From: Hibiscus mutabilis
Lineage: Eukaryota > Streptophyta > Magnoliopsida > Malvales > Malvaceae
Reading direction: 5' to 3'
DNA length: 64,000 nt
NCBI GenBank assembly: GCA_019671005.1
Contig: CM033726.1
Span: forward strand, 6,703,213 to 6,767,212
In this document: piece by piece, positions 46,420 through 57,748 of the stretch
Position numbering within the stretch: the first letter of the stretch is position 1
Layout: every line of letters begins with the position of its first letter
The notes under the pieces: model-generated
Databases searched by the model: none
Told to the model about the DNA's origin: nothing
The model's input: the letters and a program-made list of their open reading frames with translations, nothing else
Translations under genes and position numbers: made by a program

Positions 46420-48092
46420 GAAGTGATTTAAAAAGGAAATAATATATACGTATATATTGTCCAAAAATATATAGATTTATATATGTATATATGCGGTAAT
46501 TAAGGGTAAAACCCAGCATTTAAAATTTATATAAAAAACACAAATAAATAGAATTTAAAAGCTAAAAACAGGAAAGAAAGAAAAAAAAGAAAATCACTAT
46601 GGCAAAAAGAAAACGGTATAAATTAATATATATATATATATATAAACAATTAATTAAATCTATTCAATTAATTAGGACAATTAAAACATGCTACCGTATA
46701 AAACTTAATCTAAACAATTAATTAAAACAGGAAATGATGACTGAAATGGAAATGCTTAATAATAAAGAGGGACTAAAAAGGGAATTAACCCACTGTTCTC
46801 AGACCAAATTAAAGACGAAAAGGATAGAATTGAAAACACTTTTAAAAACACAGGGACTGCGAAAAAGATTATTCAAAGGCGGAGGAATTTAAATGAGGTA
46901 ATTTACCCATTTTAAAAATGTTGGTATATAAACCAAAATTTAAAAAACAATTCTCATTTGCTTTCAAAACTCAAAACGGATCAAACCCTTCCCCACCATT
47001 TTTTCTCAACCGTTCTTCAATGTACTTGAGTTCTTCAAGAACTCAAGATTTTTCTAGAAATCGACGGCCAACAGTCGCGTCGATCACCGTAAATCACCGC
47101 CGGCCGCCGTTTACCAGCACCGGCGAGCCTTAACCCTAAGCTTAAAACATTTTTTTCTCTTAAACTGAGATCCAACCTTGAATCTTCAAAACACAGCCCT
47201 TTTCTCTTTGAAATCCCAGAAAGCAGAGTCGAAAAAAACTTTTTCCAAATTATTTTTACCGGCTCACCCCGTACAACCGAGGAAGTCGAAAGGCTTGTCA
47301 TCGAAAGGAGGGACGTCCTCGGCCGTTGCTTGCAACGGTGACCTGAGACCAAGATGGGTAAACCCTTTTCCCTCTTTATTATTTTTTGTTTATTTTTGTT
47401 TATTTTGGATATGTTCGAACTGGAAAAAATGGAAGAAGATTTTTTTTTACCTCTAAAAGTTTAAGGCCATTTTTTTATTGATTACTCCTTCCCTTTTACA
47501 ACTGATTTATTCAAATTTTTATACATCCGATTATAGTACAAATAATAATAAAAAAGAAACCTAGCATCTAGGATATTGGTGCCCATGCCTTGAACTGATA
47601 TCTTTTTTTATTGATTGATTGCATGTCTTGTGGTTGAGAGCTGGTGAAAGAGTAGCGCGATATCCAGCGGTGTGGCCACGTGGTCGGGAGGTAAGCGGTC
47701 GGGCACATGGCAGAGCTGAAACAGCCACGACGGTGGACTCCACGCACGAGTAAGGCAGCCAGATAATCTTCACTGGTTTCATCTGGGCACAGCTCAGATC
47801 TTTGGGCGGCTGTAAAATAAAAGGGGATTAAGGTTAGATATCATATATGTTATTAGAGTTTTTAAGTTTAGATTTTGGGCCAAACGAGCCAACTGTAAAT
47901 TAAAATGGTTTTGGGTTGTATTAAATGGATTGGTTATTTAATTGGACTGATATTGGGTTTAATTATTTGAGTTAATATTATTATTATTTAATATATTTTT
48001 CTTTTATGTTTAATAATAATTAATAATAAATAATACTAACAAACTAATAATAATGTAATAATAACAAAATCCAGACAAAATTAGTTATTACA
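45102..48092 (-). mobile_element. 3-kb solo LTR of a Tat/Ogre-like element nested in the chromovirus
   Basis: It is flanked by a perfect 5-bp duplication ATTAC (45097-45101 and 48093-48097). On the minus strand it starts TGTAATAACTAATTTTGTC and ends GTCGGTACA. Both ends resemble the 34-37.5 kb LTR: the start (TGTAATCACTCATTTTTATC) and a block near the end (AATCCTTCCCTGTACGTAAC then CGACTCCCGAAC). Removing it and one duplication restores the gag-protease frame (TPIRGCNHRKPSKSTTRT). It is rich in (TA)n. Confidence 0.88.
46341..46412. repeat. (TA)n microsatellite
   Basis: An uninterrupted TA run of about 36 units lies inside the solo LTR, with shorter TA runs on both sides (45620-46300, 46620-46650). 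Open frames rich in Ile and Tyr across this region are artefacts of the repeat. Confidence 0.95.
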
Positions 48093-48097
48093 ATTAC

Positions 48098-48972
48098 AAC
48101 CCCTAATTGGAGTTTGAACAGAAGTCTGTGAACGTGCAGGAGTCTAGAATGATGCATGAGATGTAGAAGGTAGAACTGGGTAGCTCTTCAAGAAATAAAC
48201 TCTGGATCTACAACGGAAACAAGTACCCATCTTCTTCATACACTCTCTTTGATGCCAATTACCACAGTACTCACATAATGGCGTCTGTGAGAAACCTGAC
48301 GACCCACCTCGACTAGTTGTTGAGGGTGGATGGGCTATAGGCCTAGAACCGGTATTACTCCTTTGAGTAATGATAGTACGGGCCTTTTTACCAGCATGTA
48401 CATAAGACTCAATGCCATAAGGGCTTCTAGATCGATCTCGATCTACTCTGTCACCATATGTGGCCAATAACTTAACATTCTCTAAATCTTTTGCCCTCTT
48501 TACCACCTTATCAAATATCTCGTCAAGATGGCCAATAACCTGTACACGCAGCTCATATCTGAGACCAAGTGCAAACTTACAAAACTTTTCTTTCTCAGTA
48601 GGTACTAAACTATATCTAAATCTCAACAAGTTTAAGAACTTTGTCTCATACTTTGATACAGTTATATCCCCATATATCAGATTCCTAAACCGCTCTCGTA
48701 CCTCTTTCAAGTAATGCTTTTTGATGAAACAGCTCTTGAAGCTCTCATTGAAGAAGTCTTAGGTCAGACGAGTGGCAGGGACGCTGCTCACTACATACTC
48801 CCACTAGGTGTGGGCATTCTCATAAAGCATAAAAACGGCTCCTAAATATTTCTTGGATGGCTCAAGACCCAACTGATTCATGCGTATCTCAAGATCATGA
48901 AGCCAATCCCCTGCCTCATTCGGGGCTCTACCAGTAGGGCCTTCGAATTTCCTAGTCATATTACTGATTAGG
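48098..48972 (-). pseudogene. Chromovirus gag
   Basis: The capsid-like part includes RKFEGPTGRAPNEAGDWLHD and, in another frame, FRNLIYGDITVSKYETKFLN. After a basic linker come LCEYCGNWHQRECMKKMGTC and FRCRSRVYFLKSYP, a degraded zinc knuckle typical of Tekay/Del gag. A stop near 48750 and further changes break the frame. Confidence 0.82.
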
Positions 48973-49502
48973 GTCTAAGAAATTAGGACCTCAGGTACGA
49001 CGCCAACTGCTATAACCATAACCTAGATTAATTGTAAGAATTGTCTGCTGAGAGTCTTATCGGTCACTATCGTCGATAGCTCAGTACTAGACACAAGTGC
49101 TCCTCTAATCAAAGTCATCATATCTATACCAGAGGCAGGCGGTGGATCTATCAGAGCTATAGAACCTCTAGGGGCATGAGGATCTACAAGGTGTAAGAGA
49201 TTTACAAGGGCCAGTGTATCACTAGCTAAATCATCTATCGGATTAGAGAATTTAACATCTTAACCTCACCACGAGAAGGTCGACGAACTTGTCTAATGCT
49301 CATTTGATGATCACGAGCTCTCTACACAAAGGTAAAACCTACTGCTAGAACTGGCACTGGAGTACTGCATACAATTAACCATATAAAACTTGGTGACATA
49401 GCCTTTTTGAAAAATATTTCTAAAATGTTTTATAAAAATATTTTATTTAGGACCATTCACAGTCTGAGGTTTATAAAACCAAAAGTTCTGATACCAAATA
49501 AA

Positions 49503-51949
49503 TGTAATCCCTACACCTGTCTATGCGTTATGCCTAATTCTAGGAGGTCACAACTTATACCCAAAACTTTTGATAAAAATATGTACAAATTAAAGTCTCG
49601 AAATAGATAATAATTATAAACCATAAAATATAATATCATATATTCGATCTAAATCCATATTAGAAATTGGTTACAAAATATGCCACATCGGGCATTATAG
49701 TAAAGTATACAGTACCAAAATATAGGCTCATGTCACCCAATATAAAGACAATATGGCAGATAAAAACATTAAAACAAAAGACGAGTACGAATGTGTCGAT
49801 CCTTCAAGTGTCAAGTCCAAGGGTAGCCTATCAAAAAGTATTTGAAAGGGAAACAATTTGGGGGTATGAGCTAGGGATCTCAGTCTGTTCCAATAAGTGC
49901 AAATAAAACATATAAATAGTTCAGACATGTATAAAATATTTCAGTAAATCATGTTTCAAAGGCACCCAAAGTTTTCATTTAAAACCTAACTACCCTTCAA
50001 CCGAACACTGATATGAAATTCCTCATAAACTGCATCTTGAAGGACTTATCCTAGGCCCGTGGGCGTAGGATCCTACCTATGGGGATGCCTTAGGTCCAGA
50101 ATGACTTACCAGCTTGATCAAGACTAAGCCTAACAAGAGGTACCAGCTGGATCAGTGTTGTACCTGTAGAGACTTCAAGCTATGCCCCAAGAGTATAACC
50201 CAAGTAAATCAATTTAGAACAGTAAGCAGCATCATCAAGAATTAGGAGACAAACATGTATTTATCCAGTATAACAGAAATAAGATATTTAAATCTCAAAT
50301 AAGATATGGGGTATACTTTTAAACAATTAAAGTAGACATGATTTCAAAACAGAAAAGTAGTCATGTTCAAATCAAAGAATATCCTATAATATATTCAGAA
50401 AAATCATTTCAACAGTTCATGTAAAATAGTAGTATAGCACATACAAAACACACCTCAAAAATATTTGGTCAGTCAGATGGCCTATTGAGCACCCGTGTTA
50501 CGCTCCGATGATGTGTTGGAACCTAAGACAACAAATGTTAAATCAATACACAAGAAATTCTCTTCTATGACTATTCGCAATGTATTGATACATACGAGTC
50601 ACAATGGGTTCGATCGGTCACACGTATCGAGAAGAGCTGGGTTGGGCAGATGTATGATCGGGAGAGTTTCTAGTACTTTTAAGCAAATAATATCATACGC
50701 CAGTCCTTTAACAATAGCTTCTCTTAAATAAATTATCTTAATACATATACATACTCAGGTTCAAAGGCTTCCGAGTTAGAATTTCACAAAATGAACTTCA
50801 AAATAGACTTAGAACGTCGAAAAACATAAAATACGGGGTTTTTTTGGAAAAAAGTTAACTTTTTGGTCAAAGTTAACTGTCAAAGTCAACATATCAAAGC
50901 CAACTGTCAGAGTCAACGGGTCAAATTCAACTGATTTGACTTAGACGAGTTGACTCGAACGAGGTGACTTAGTCAGGTCGGGGTCAGGTTAGGGTTTGAG
51001 CTTGAACCGGTTTAGGTTTAAGACTCAAAGGCTATCGGGCCTTAAAAAATCAGGCTGACCCATCCACAATGCAGGCCTTACTACCGGTTTAATATGCCAG
51101 ACTAGCTCAACACTGACCTGTCTCGATTCAATGGCTACCGTCCCAAGCGGCTAAAAATCACCTTGAACGGTGTATGGTTGCCATGCGTATCCCAAAATAG
51201 CCAAAACATCACCGAAAAAGGTAAAAGACGACAAAGAACTCAACTATTACTGCCATAAACCGAAAACAAGTCAGAATTCTTACCGAACTTATCAAAATAA
51301 GGATAAAATGCTCGAAATCAGTGTAGCTCCGACGAGGCATTAAACGACGGCCGTTTGACTATTAGCAACCACAGTTTTGCTCGCCTCGATCTCTTGAGTA
51401 CGGTTGTGGCTCAGCTTTACGCCATGATGTCATACGACGATGAAAAACGCGAAAAATAATAGATGACTCTTTATTTTTTGCCGAGCTTTTAATCAGATTT
51501 TCACGACAAACGATGAGACTTCGCTACGAGCGGCGGTCATAGGTGAGGTCGAGACGGGACGATGGTTCAGATGATGAGGGCGGTGGTAGCCACGGTAGAG
51601 TGATGGTGCCGATCAAAAATGGCAGACGGTAATAGGATGAGATTAGGTGAGAGCTTTCTAAAATCTAGAACAATATGATATTTTCAGATTAAAAAATAAG
51701 CATTAATTACCTGTTTGTGAGATTGATTCAGATTTATTTAATATTGGTACAGACCATAAAAACATAGTTCAATATTTATCTGGGCTAAACTAGGACAAAG
51801 CTCTAGCCTAGCTCAATTGGCTAAGGCTTGTGCCTACCAAGCCATGGGTTATGGGTTTAAATCCCCTTGGTTCTTATATTCACATCAGTTTTTTTTATTT
51901 TTTTTCTACAGTTTCATTCATTCCACCAAGCCAAAAGTGGGGTGTTATA
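49503..51949 (-). repeat. 5' LTR of the chromovirus
   Basis: It runs TGTAATCCC..GGTGTTATA on the plus strand. On the minus strand the LTR is followed within a few bases by TTTGGTATCAGAAC, the initiator-tRNA-Met primer site, which marks it as the 5' LTR. The tRNA-like segment recurs at 51800-51872. Confidence 0.88.
51800..51872 (+). other. tRNA-like sequence with pol III A and B boxes in the 5' LTR
   Basis: This is the homologous position to 41431-41505. TAGCTCAATTGG (51809-51820) and GGGTTTAAATCC (51853-51864) match the A and B boxes. The middle differs between the copies (here TTGTGCCTACCAAGCC). Confidence 0.5.
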
Positions 51950-52427
51950 GGTGACCTAAAATTAAGCCATCTTATTGAGGGACAAATTTTCCTTCCACCC
52001 ACTATGTAGGTTAGTCTCTACATGTGATAGTGAACGACGATCGACTGCAAAAGATTTTGGTAGAATTCAAGAGTTAAATTGATAGCTTATCTAAAATTTA
52101 AAGATTAAATTAAAAATCAATTTTTTTACTAACATGACGTTAAATTAACAACTTTTAACATGGCATAACTTATAAAACAAAAGTAACCATGGCATCATTT
52201 TACTAAAATAAAATAAAAAAGGAAAGGTGGAGAGACCACAATAATTGGCATCAAGTGCTTACGGGGATTCGCACTGTTGCTAAATTCCAATTTCCGCAAA
52301 TATCAATTCCGTATAAAAATTAAATACACTATCAAAAAAAAAACAAACCGAACTTCTTTTTGTTCTGCTTTGAATTCCCTTCATTGCTTTGCTTTTTGCA
52401 AAGCTTTGCCTTCCATTGGGTGGAGCC
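51950..52427. other. Spacer and presumed promoter of the DUF3755 gene
   Basis: This is host sequence between the chromovirus and the first likely transcribed region. I see no unambiguous TATA box; nothing else is recognisable. Confidence 0.4.
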
Positions 52428-52523
52428 ATGAAGGTGTACGCTAATCCTTTGTTCTCTCCAGAAGAAAATGGAGATATTAACCAAAACCAAAGGACCCCAC
52501 TCCAAAACCAACAAAGAAAGTAG
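52428..52523 (+). CDS. Possible upstream ORF in the DUF3755 gene leader
   Basis: ATG in the context GAGCCATGA opens 31 codons (starting MKVYANPLFSPEENGD) that end TAG at 52521, about 330 bases before the main ATG. A small intron (52643-52722, GTAATC..TTTTTAG) probably follows in the leader. Whether transcription starts upstream of 52428 is unknown, so this uORF is tentative. Confidence 0.3.
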   Translation: MKVYANPLFSPEENGDINQNQRTPLQNQQRK

Positions 52524-52856
52524 CTGAAAAACTGCACTAATTGGCCATTTGCAGTAGCCATTAGCCAAGCTTATTGTGAACGCAAAAAAAAAAAAAAAAG
52601 CAAAACCAAATAGGGCTTGGTAGGAAATTTGCCCTCGGAAAGGTAATCTTCCCTCTCTTTTACTTTTGCTTGTTGCTGTCACCTTTAGACCACTGCTTAT
52701 TGATGTGATTTTTTGTTTTTAGGATTCGGTTTTGGTTGAATTTTCGAGGTTGATATGTTATTTTCGTTTTTGTTCTTCCGAGCTAAAAATGAACCATGAT
52801 TATGAGGTATTGTGGAATTTTGAGTGAAATCGTGCGAGGAAAAGAAAGGGGGGAAA

Positions 52857-55800
52857 ATGAAAACAGAAGCGGACGGTCGGTTTAATCAGGAAGATAGTTT
52901 AGTTTCTATAATGAATCGACAAACCGTATCTTTCCAGTCGGCTTCTATTGACAGTAGCTCTGAGATGATTCCGATGAGTAGATACTTTTCACCGCCGGCT
53001 ATGATATTGCCTGGGAATTCCAGTGTGATTACAAGTTCCCCTGCATTAGTCCAACCTGGATCTTCCCTACTTGTTGATTCAGTTTCAGGGCATAAACATG
53101 ACGCAGGGTTTGCTGCCAATTGGTCTGTTGACGAACAGTATATACTGGAAGACAGCCTTGAAAGGTATGTCTTAATTAATTCTTGCAGTTTATTCAAAGC
53201 CTTTTGTAGACGTATTCAGCTTCTTACAGTATATGCAAGCTTCGAAAATTGTGCTACTAATATAAGTAAATTAGTCCAATTTATCATGTTTAATATTAAG
53301 TCGTAGCCACCCTAATGATTTTACTAGGATTGATGTGTGTTTTGCTTATGCTTTTTATGGTAGAACCTGTTTTTAAGGAGGTACTTATCAGGTATGTCTT
53401 GTTTTGGAAATGAGATTAAGCGCTGATTTTTATTTTAATGTACATGTATATAGGTATAAAGACGAACCAAAGATTATGAAGTACATAAAGATTGCAGCTA
53501 CCTTGCCTGATAAAACTGTACGCGATGTTGCATTGAGGTGTAGGTGGATGCAAGTAAGCTCCTTTCTCTAATGATGCATTTCTTCCATTTTTTTTCTATT
53601 TTTTAATCTTATTTCATGCGATCTACACTCTTATGTTTGCATATGAAAAAGTGGTGTGCAAAATTATTAGTTTTGATATGCTGGCGGAAATGTTCAATTA
53701 TTAGTTTTGGCATTGACTGCAGCTAGTAGAGCCCAACCAATCTGTTCATGTGCTTCTGTACGTTTTATTTCATAGACATTATATTTGTGCATTTAAAATC
53801 TGTAAATTCATCTGCTTTTAGAGATAAAGTTATATTTTGGAAATTGGCAGAGAAAGCGAAGGAAACCAGAAGAACTTAATGCAGGAAAGAAGGTGAAAAA
53901 TAGGAAGGTATGCTGATAAATTGTGTAAATTTTTACAATGCTTAATATTTCTTTGTTTCTTCGTTTTCTCCCTAAATGATTTTAAAAATGTTGGTTAAGT
54001 TTCTTGAGAATAAGCACATAGAATAGTATGCTCCATGAGATTCCTTATTTACTTTGTATAAAATGGTTTTTTATCATCAGTATCAACTATAGCAATCTCT
54101 TTTCCAAAGACTGTTCTGCATGCACTGCTCACTGGGCATTATGAATATTGTCTTAAGCTCAGTGATGCACTCTTAGTTTGTGAAGCTACGTTCTGAGAAA
54201 CCCATTTCTATTCAATGTTGTTCACTAATTCCTTGAGCACTTCTCTCTCACCTCTGGCTGTGAAGCTTTATCCATTTTTGTTGGAAAGAACCACAGTTTC
54301 TCTCAATTCCTTTCTTTCCTTCAAGTCAAATTACAAACAAAACTGCTAATTGTGATTAAAACTCGAGTAAATTCTTTGTGCCTCAAATAGCTAAGATGAA
54401 TACCATTACTGGAATTCCAGTTTTGATTCCCTGGTAATACCTTTAAGATGTAATGTGATTGAAGAACCAATATTCTAAAGCTCATACTTCTTCAGGGCAA
54501 GCAAGTGGAATCATCCTCAACGATGAATATGCCTTCAGAACTGCCACAGAACATGGCTGCATATCCTCTCATGATACACCATCTGGGCCAGAATGGAAGA
54601 ATGTCTTCTGAAGGTCTGTATTTTATATTACCACCTAGAAGAATTGATATCTTTCTTTTAGTGGTAATTGGTTTTGATAATACAAACTTTTGGGTAATCT
54701 TCCAGGATTTTGAGGTTTTGAATTTTAATATTAAGTGGACATTAGCTATCAAATTGGTGCTTAATTATGAGATTGATTTGTAATCTTCTGAAAAAGCTGG
54801 CAAAATTTGGAAATGTTACAAGCATATGTCAAGCTGGCAAAATTTGGAAATTTGTAATCTTCATTGACACCTGGGAAAAAGTTTCAATTTTTTTTCTGTG
54901 TGAATATGGGACTAGGTGTCAATGAGGTTGATTATTATTAAATGAGTATGGTAATCAGACCAGTGCATTTAGAACTTGTTTGAAGAGTGCCTTCAAACAC
55001 AATATAGTTCACAATACAAGGTAAAACCATTTTTCTGGAGGATAAGCTTGAACTTAACAGCATTGCTATGTGTTTGTTGTGGACTTTTAGGAATAGGTGG
55101 TACAACTATGCAACTTTTGAAGCAGAATTCTCAAGCTTTTAGTCAAATCGCATCGAACCTTTCTGCATATAAGGTGAGTACATCATGCCCTAGTTTACAG
55201 CAATTCGTCTTTGGGAAATATGAAATCATACAGTAAATTATAGGTTTTAGATGAGATGAGTACCTTGTCTTCCTGTTTGTGCTAAATTTCAGTGGTGTCT
55301 GCTGCTTATGTCAATTTTTTGTGTCAAGTTGAAGAGGTTAAATAAGGTGACATCTATTTCATTAAATAATGAATATAAGGAATTTACATATAAAAATGTC
55401 ATCATTCTTGTTCAAGAGGTTAGACCAATTGACAACTATTCCATTAAATGATGAATGAATTTACATATAATAAAAAAGTCATGGTTCGTGTTCAAGAATC
55501 AGGATAGATCCCTTTTAAAGCTGTCTTACATGATAGATAGTTCAGTTTATTCTTGTTCTTTTTATGCGCTCATGTAAATCTTGTATGTGATCGCCTCATA
55601 TCATATATGGGCTCTTTTAACAGTTTTCTGATGCTGGCATATTAAGTACAGTTTGTTTGAACAGTTGCAGGATAATATTGATCTCTTTTATCACACAAAG
55701 AACAATATTACCACCATTCTAAACGAGTACGTGGATCTTTATAATTAGTTATTGGTGATTGATGCCCTGCGTCAAGCATTTAGTTCTGTTTTGGGTTCAT

Positions 55801-57070
55801 TGTTGCCTGTGCTTCAGGTTTTTAATTTTTACAATGACTTTTTGTAGCATGAGAGGTATGCCGGATTTAATGAGCCAGATGCCACCATTGCCTGTATCTG
55901 TTCATGAAGATTTAGCAAATTGCATCTTGCCTGGTGCAACTCAGGTAGGTTATCATTTAAATAGATTCAGTTTGATTGTGCTGGAGTGGATGGCCAAAAT
56001 GATGGGGTTTTATAAAACCAACTGTAAGATAAAGAAGTTCACTTTATGGGATCTGCAATTAACTTAATCTAATTTTCATTGAAAGCCTATTTAAGCTGGT
56101 TGAGACTGTAACCTTTCTAGGTTGACCTGTACTTTTATATCAAATTGGAACATCCTGTACTCTCTTCCAAAATGATGAAAATATAACCCCCCCTGCTCCC
56201 ATTCTAGTGATGATCTGCCGTCTTCATCGCTTTTTCCTTTTGTTCTTTTTGTTGCAGGTATCTTTCTCTCTCCACAAGAACTCACTTTCTATTGCCTATT
56301 CACCGAACATCGTGGCATGATTATGAATGTGTGAGTGTGACTCTAGTGTCAAGCAGTCTGTTCCTTCCTATAAAATATCAATATTGTTTAATTTTTTACT
56401 GTCTTGCACTCAATTGTGCATTAGCATGTTTGCTGGCATTTCAAACTTCATTTCTGAGCATGACTACCATTGTGGACCTTTTGGTACCACCACCTTCCTA
56501 CCAAACTATTTCACAGGTATCTAGTTAATTCTTTTCCTGTTTTTATATTATGGTACTGCAAGTACGGCAAACCTCATGTTCCTTGGCGAACTCGTTGTTC
56601 TGTAATTTCTTCATACTGAACTGTTTATAGCTGGTCGATCAAACCCCCATATAGTATTGCATGTTATCTCAATTGTTACAGATAAAGTGAATACTTGACT
56701 GTATTATTGAATTTTGTTGATCATCTTACATTTGAACAAAAATGTAGGGGGTGGGGGAGGGGTTAAATTTTAAATCTCTAGGTCATCCCTCTATTCAGTT
56801 TCTCATTATCATCTAATGTTAGATTTAATGAGAGGACACTAGTTGCCCTACAAGGCAATAGGTGGCGTGCAAATGTTTTAGAAAGTAAGCTATGATTACA
56901 TAGATTTACACGATCACTATAAGAATTAAGAAATTAAAAATCTGTTTCGTATGATACATACTTGTCTACACTTTTGTGTTACCTTGTTTTTATTTTTCTC
57001 CTATTTCCAGTCGATGATTTTTAGCTCACCAAGTGGGATCAATCTCATGCCGGAGCCAAGATGCTTGTAG
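52857..57070 (+). CDS. DUF3755 protein with SANT/Myb-like N-terminal domain
   Basis: Eight exons with consistent phases: 52857-53164, 53454-53553, 53851-53907, 54496-54613, 55091-55173, 55665-55726, 55848-55944, 57011-57070. They give 294 residues, starting MKTEADGRFNQEDSL and ending GINLMPEPRCL. Residues about 88-135 form a SANT/Myb-like module (NWSVDEQYILEDSLERYKDE, then KYIKIAATLPDKTVRDVALR and CRWMQ). A basic RKRRKPEELNAGKKVKNRK follows. The C-terminal half contains TTMQLLKQNSQAFSQIASNL, DNIDLFYHTKNNITTILND and MPDLMSQMPPLPVSV, hallmarks of the plant DUF3755 family. Relatives in Arabidopsis are annotated as DUF3755 or H2A-deubiquitinase-associated; I do not assign a biochemical role. It looks intact. 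An in-frame GTG at 52824 is upstream of the ATG chosen. Confidence 0.92.
55945..57010 (+). other. Last intron of the DUF3755 gene
   Basis: This is a 1066-bp intron between CAG-GTAGGT and TTTCCAG-TCGATG. Open frames 56292-56528 and 56327-56524 are in this intron and have no recognised homology. Confidence 0.8.
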
Positions 57071-57748
57071 GGAATCGTTGAGATTGAGGTTTTGGATATA
57101 TCTGATCAATGTAAAATACAAACAATTTTCTACTGATTGATCCGTAAGAAGCTGGTAGGATATGTTCTTCCCTTTGTGTACACAAATACTCATGACAAAT
57201 TTGGGTGCTACAATGGAAAATTTGTAGACTCCGGTTTTGGGACCCAAAATTTTCACCCGCCAGATTTGAAATCCAAGCACTGGATAAAACGAACTCAGGT
57301 ACTTGTAATCTCTTAACAGATTCAGTTGTGCATTGAAGCTTCATGTGTATAATTTTATAAGTTGCTTCACCTTGGGGTAGATCCTTATTTGTTGCTTGAT
57401 TAATCAGTGTTTGGTTTATATCTTGCTTCAGTATTAGACCAATTAGAACGATTGGTCATGTCAATTTCAGCTGGGCTTCATAAATCAGTACTCTAGTTTT
57501 CATTTTTGTAGTTTCCTACATCCTACAACCAATGCTATTGAATTATTCTTACTAAACCTGGAGATTATAGCAAAGTGAAAACCAAAGCTTGGGATTAAAG
57601 AGGCGGCAAAATCTGCTACAAACCATGCCATTATGACGTTGGCATTCATTAGTATGAATTGACGCCACATTTGTCTGCATATGGAATGTCAGTCGGGGCA
57701 GTTCACTAAACGGGGTAAGAAAATAATAAAAACAATGACAGTTGACAG
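57071..57748. other. Spacer between convergent gene ends
   Basis: These 678 bp hold the 3' untranslated regions of the DUF3755 gene (plus) and the TIPIN gene (minus). Open frames of up to 99 codons occur but match nothing I know. Confidence 0.6.

Larger units (their letters stand above)
39116..51949 (-). mobile_element. Tekay/Del-type Ty3/gypsy chromovirus, decayed, with nested solo LTR
   Basis: LTRs at 39116-41574 and 49503-51949 (about 2.45 kb, clearly diverged) flank a minus-strand gag-pol. The primer site TGGTATCAGAAC (49485-49496, minus strand) follows the 5' LTR. A purine tract (CTTTTAGGAGGAGAGT) precedes the 3' LTR at 41575-41590. Domain order gag, protease, RT, RNase H, integrase and a C-terminal chromodomain-like segment fits the Tekay/Del lineage. 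Frameshifts and stops are frequent, and a 3-kb solo LTR separates gag from protease. No target duplication is evident. Confidence 0.9.

Noticed and set aside
45523..46519. Several open frames rich in Ile and Tyr
   Set aside because: They are translations of TA-rich low-complexity sequence inside a solo LTR.
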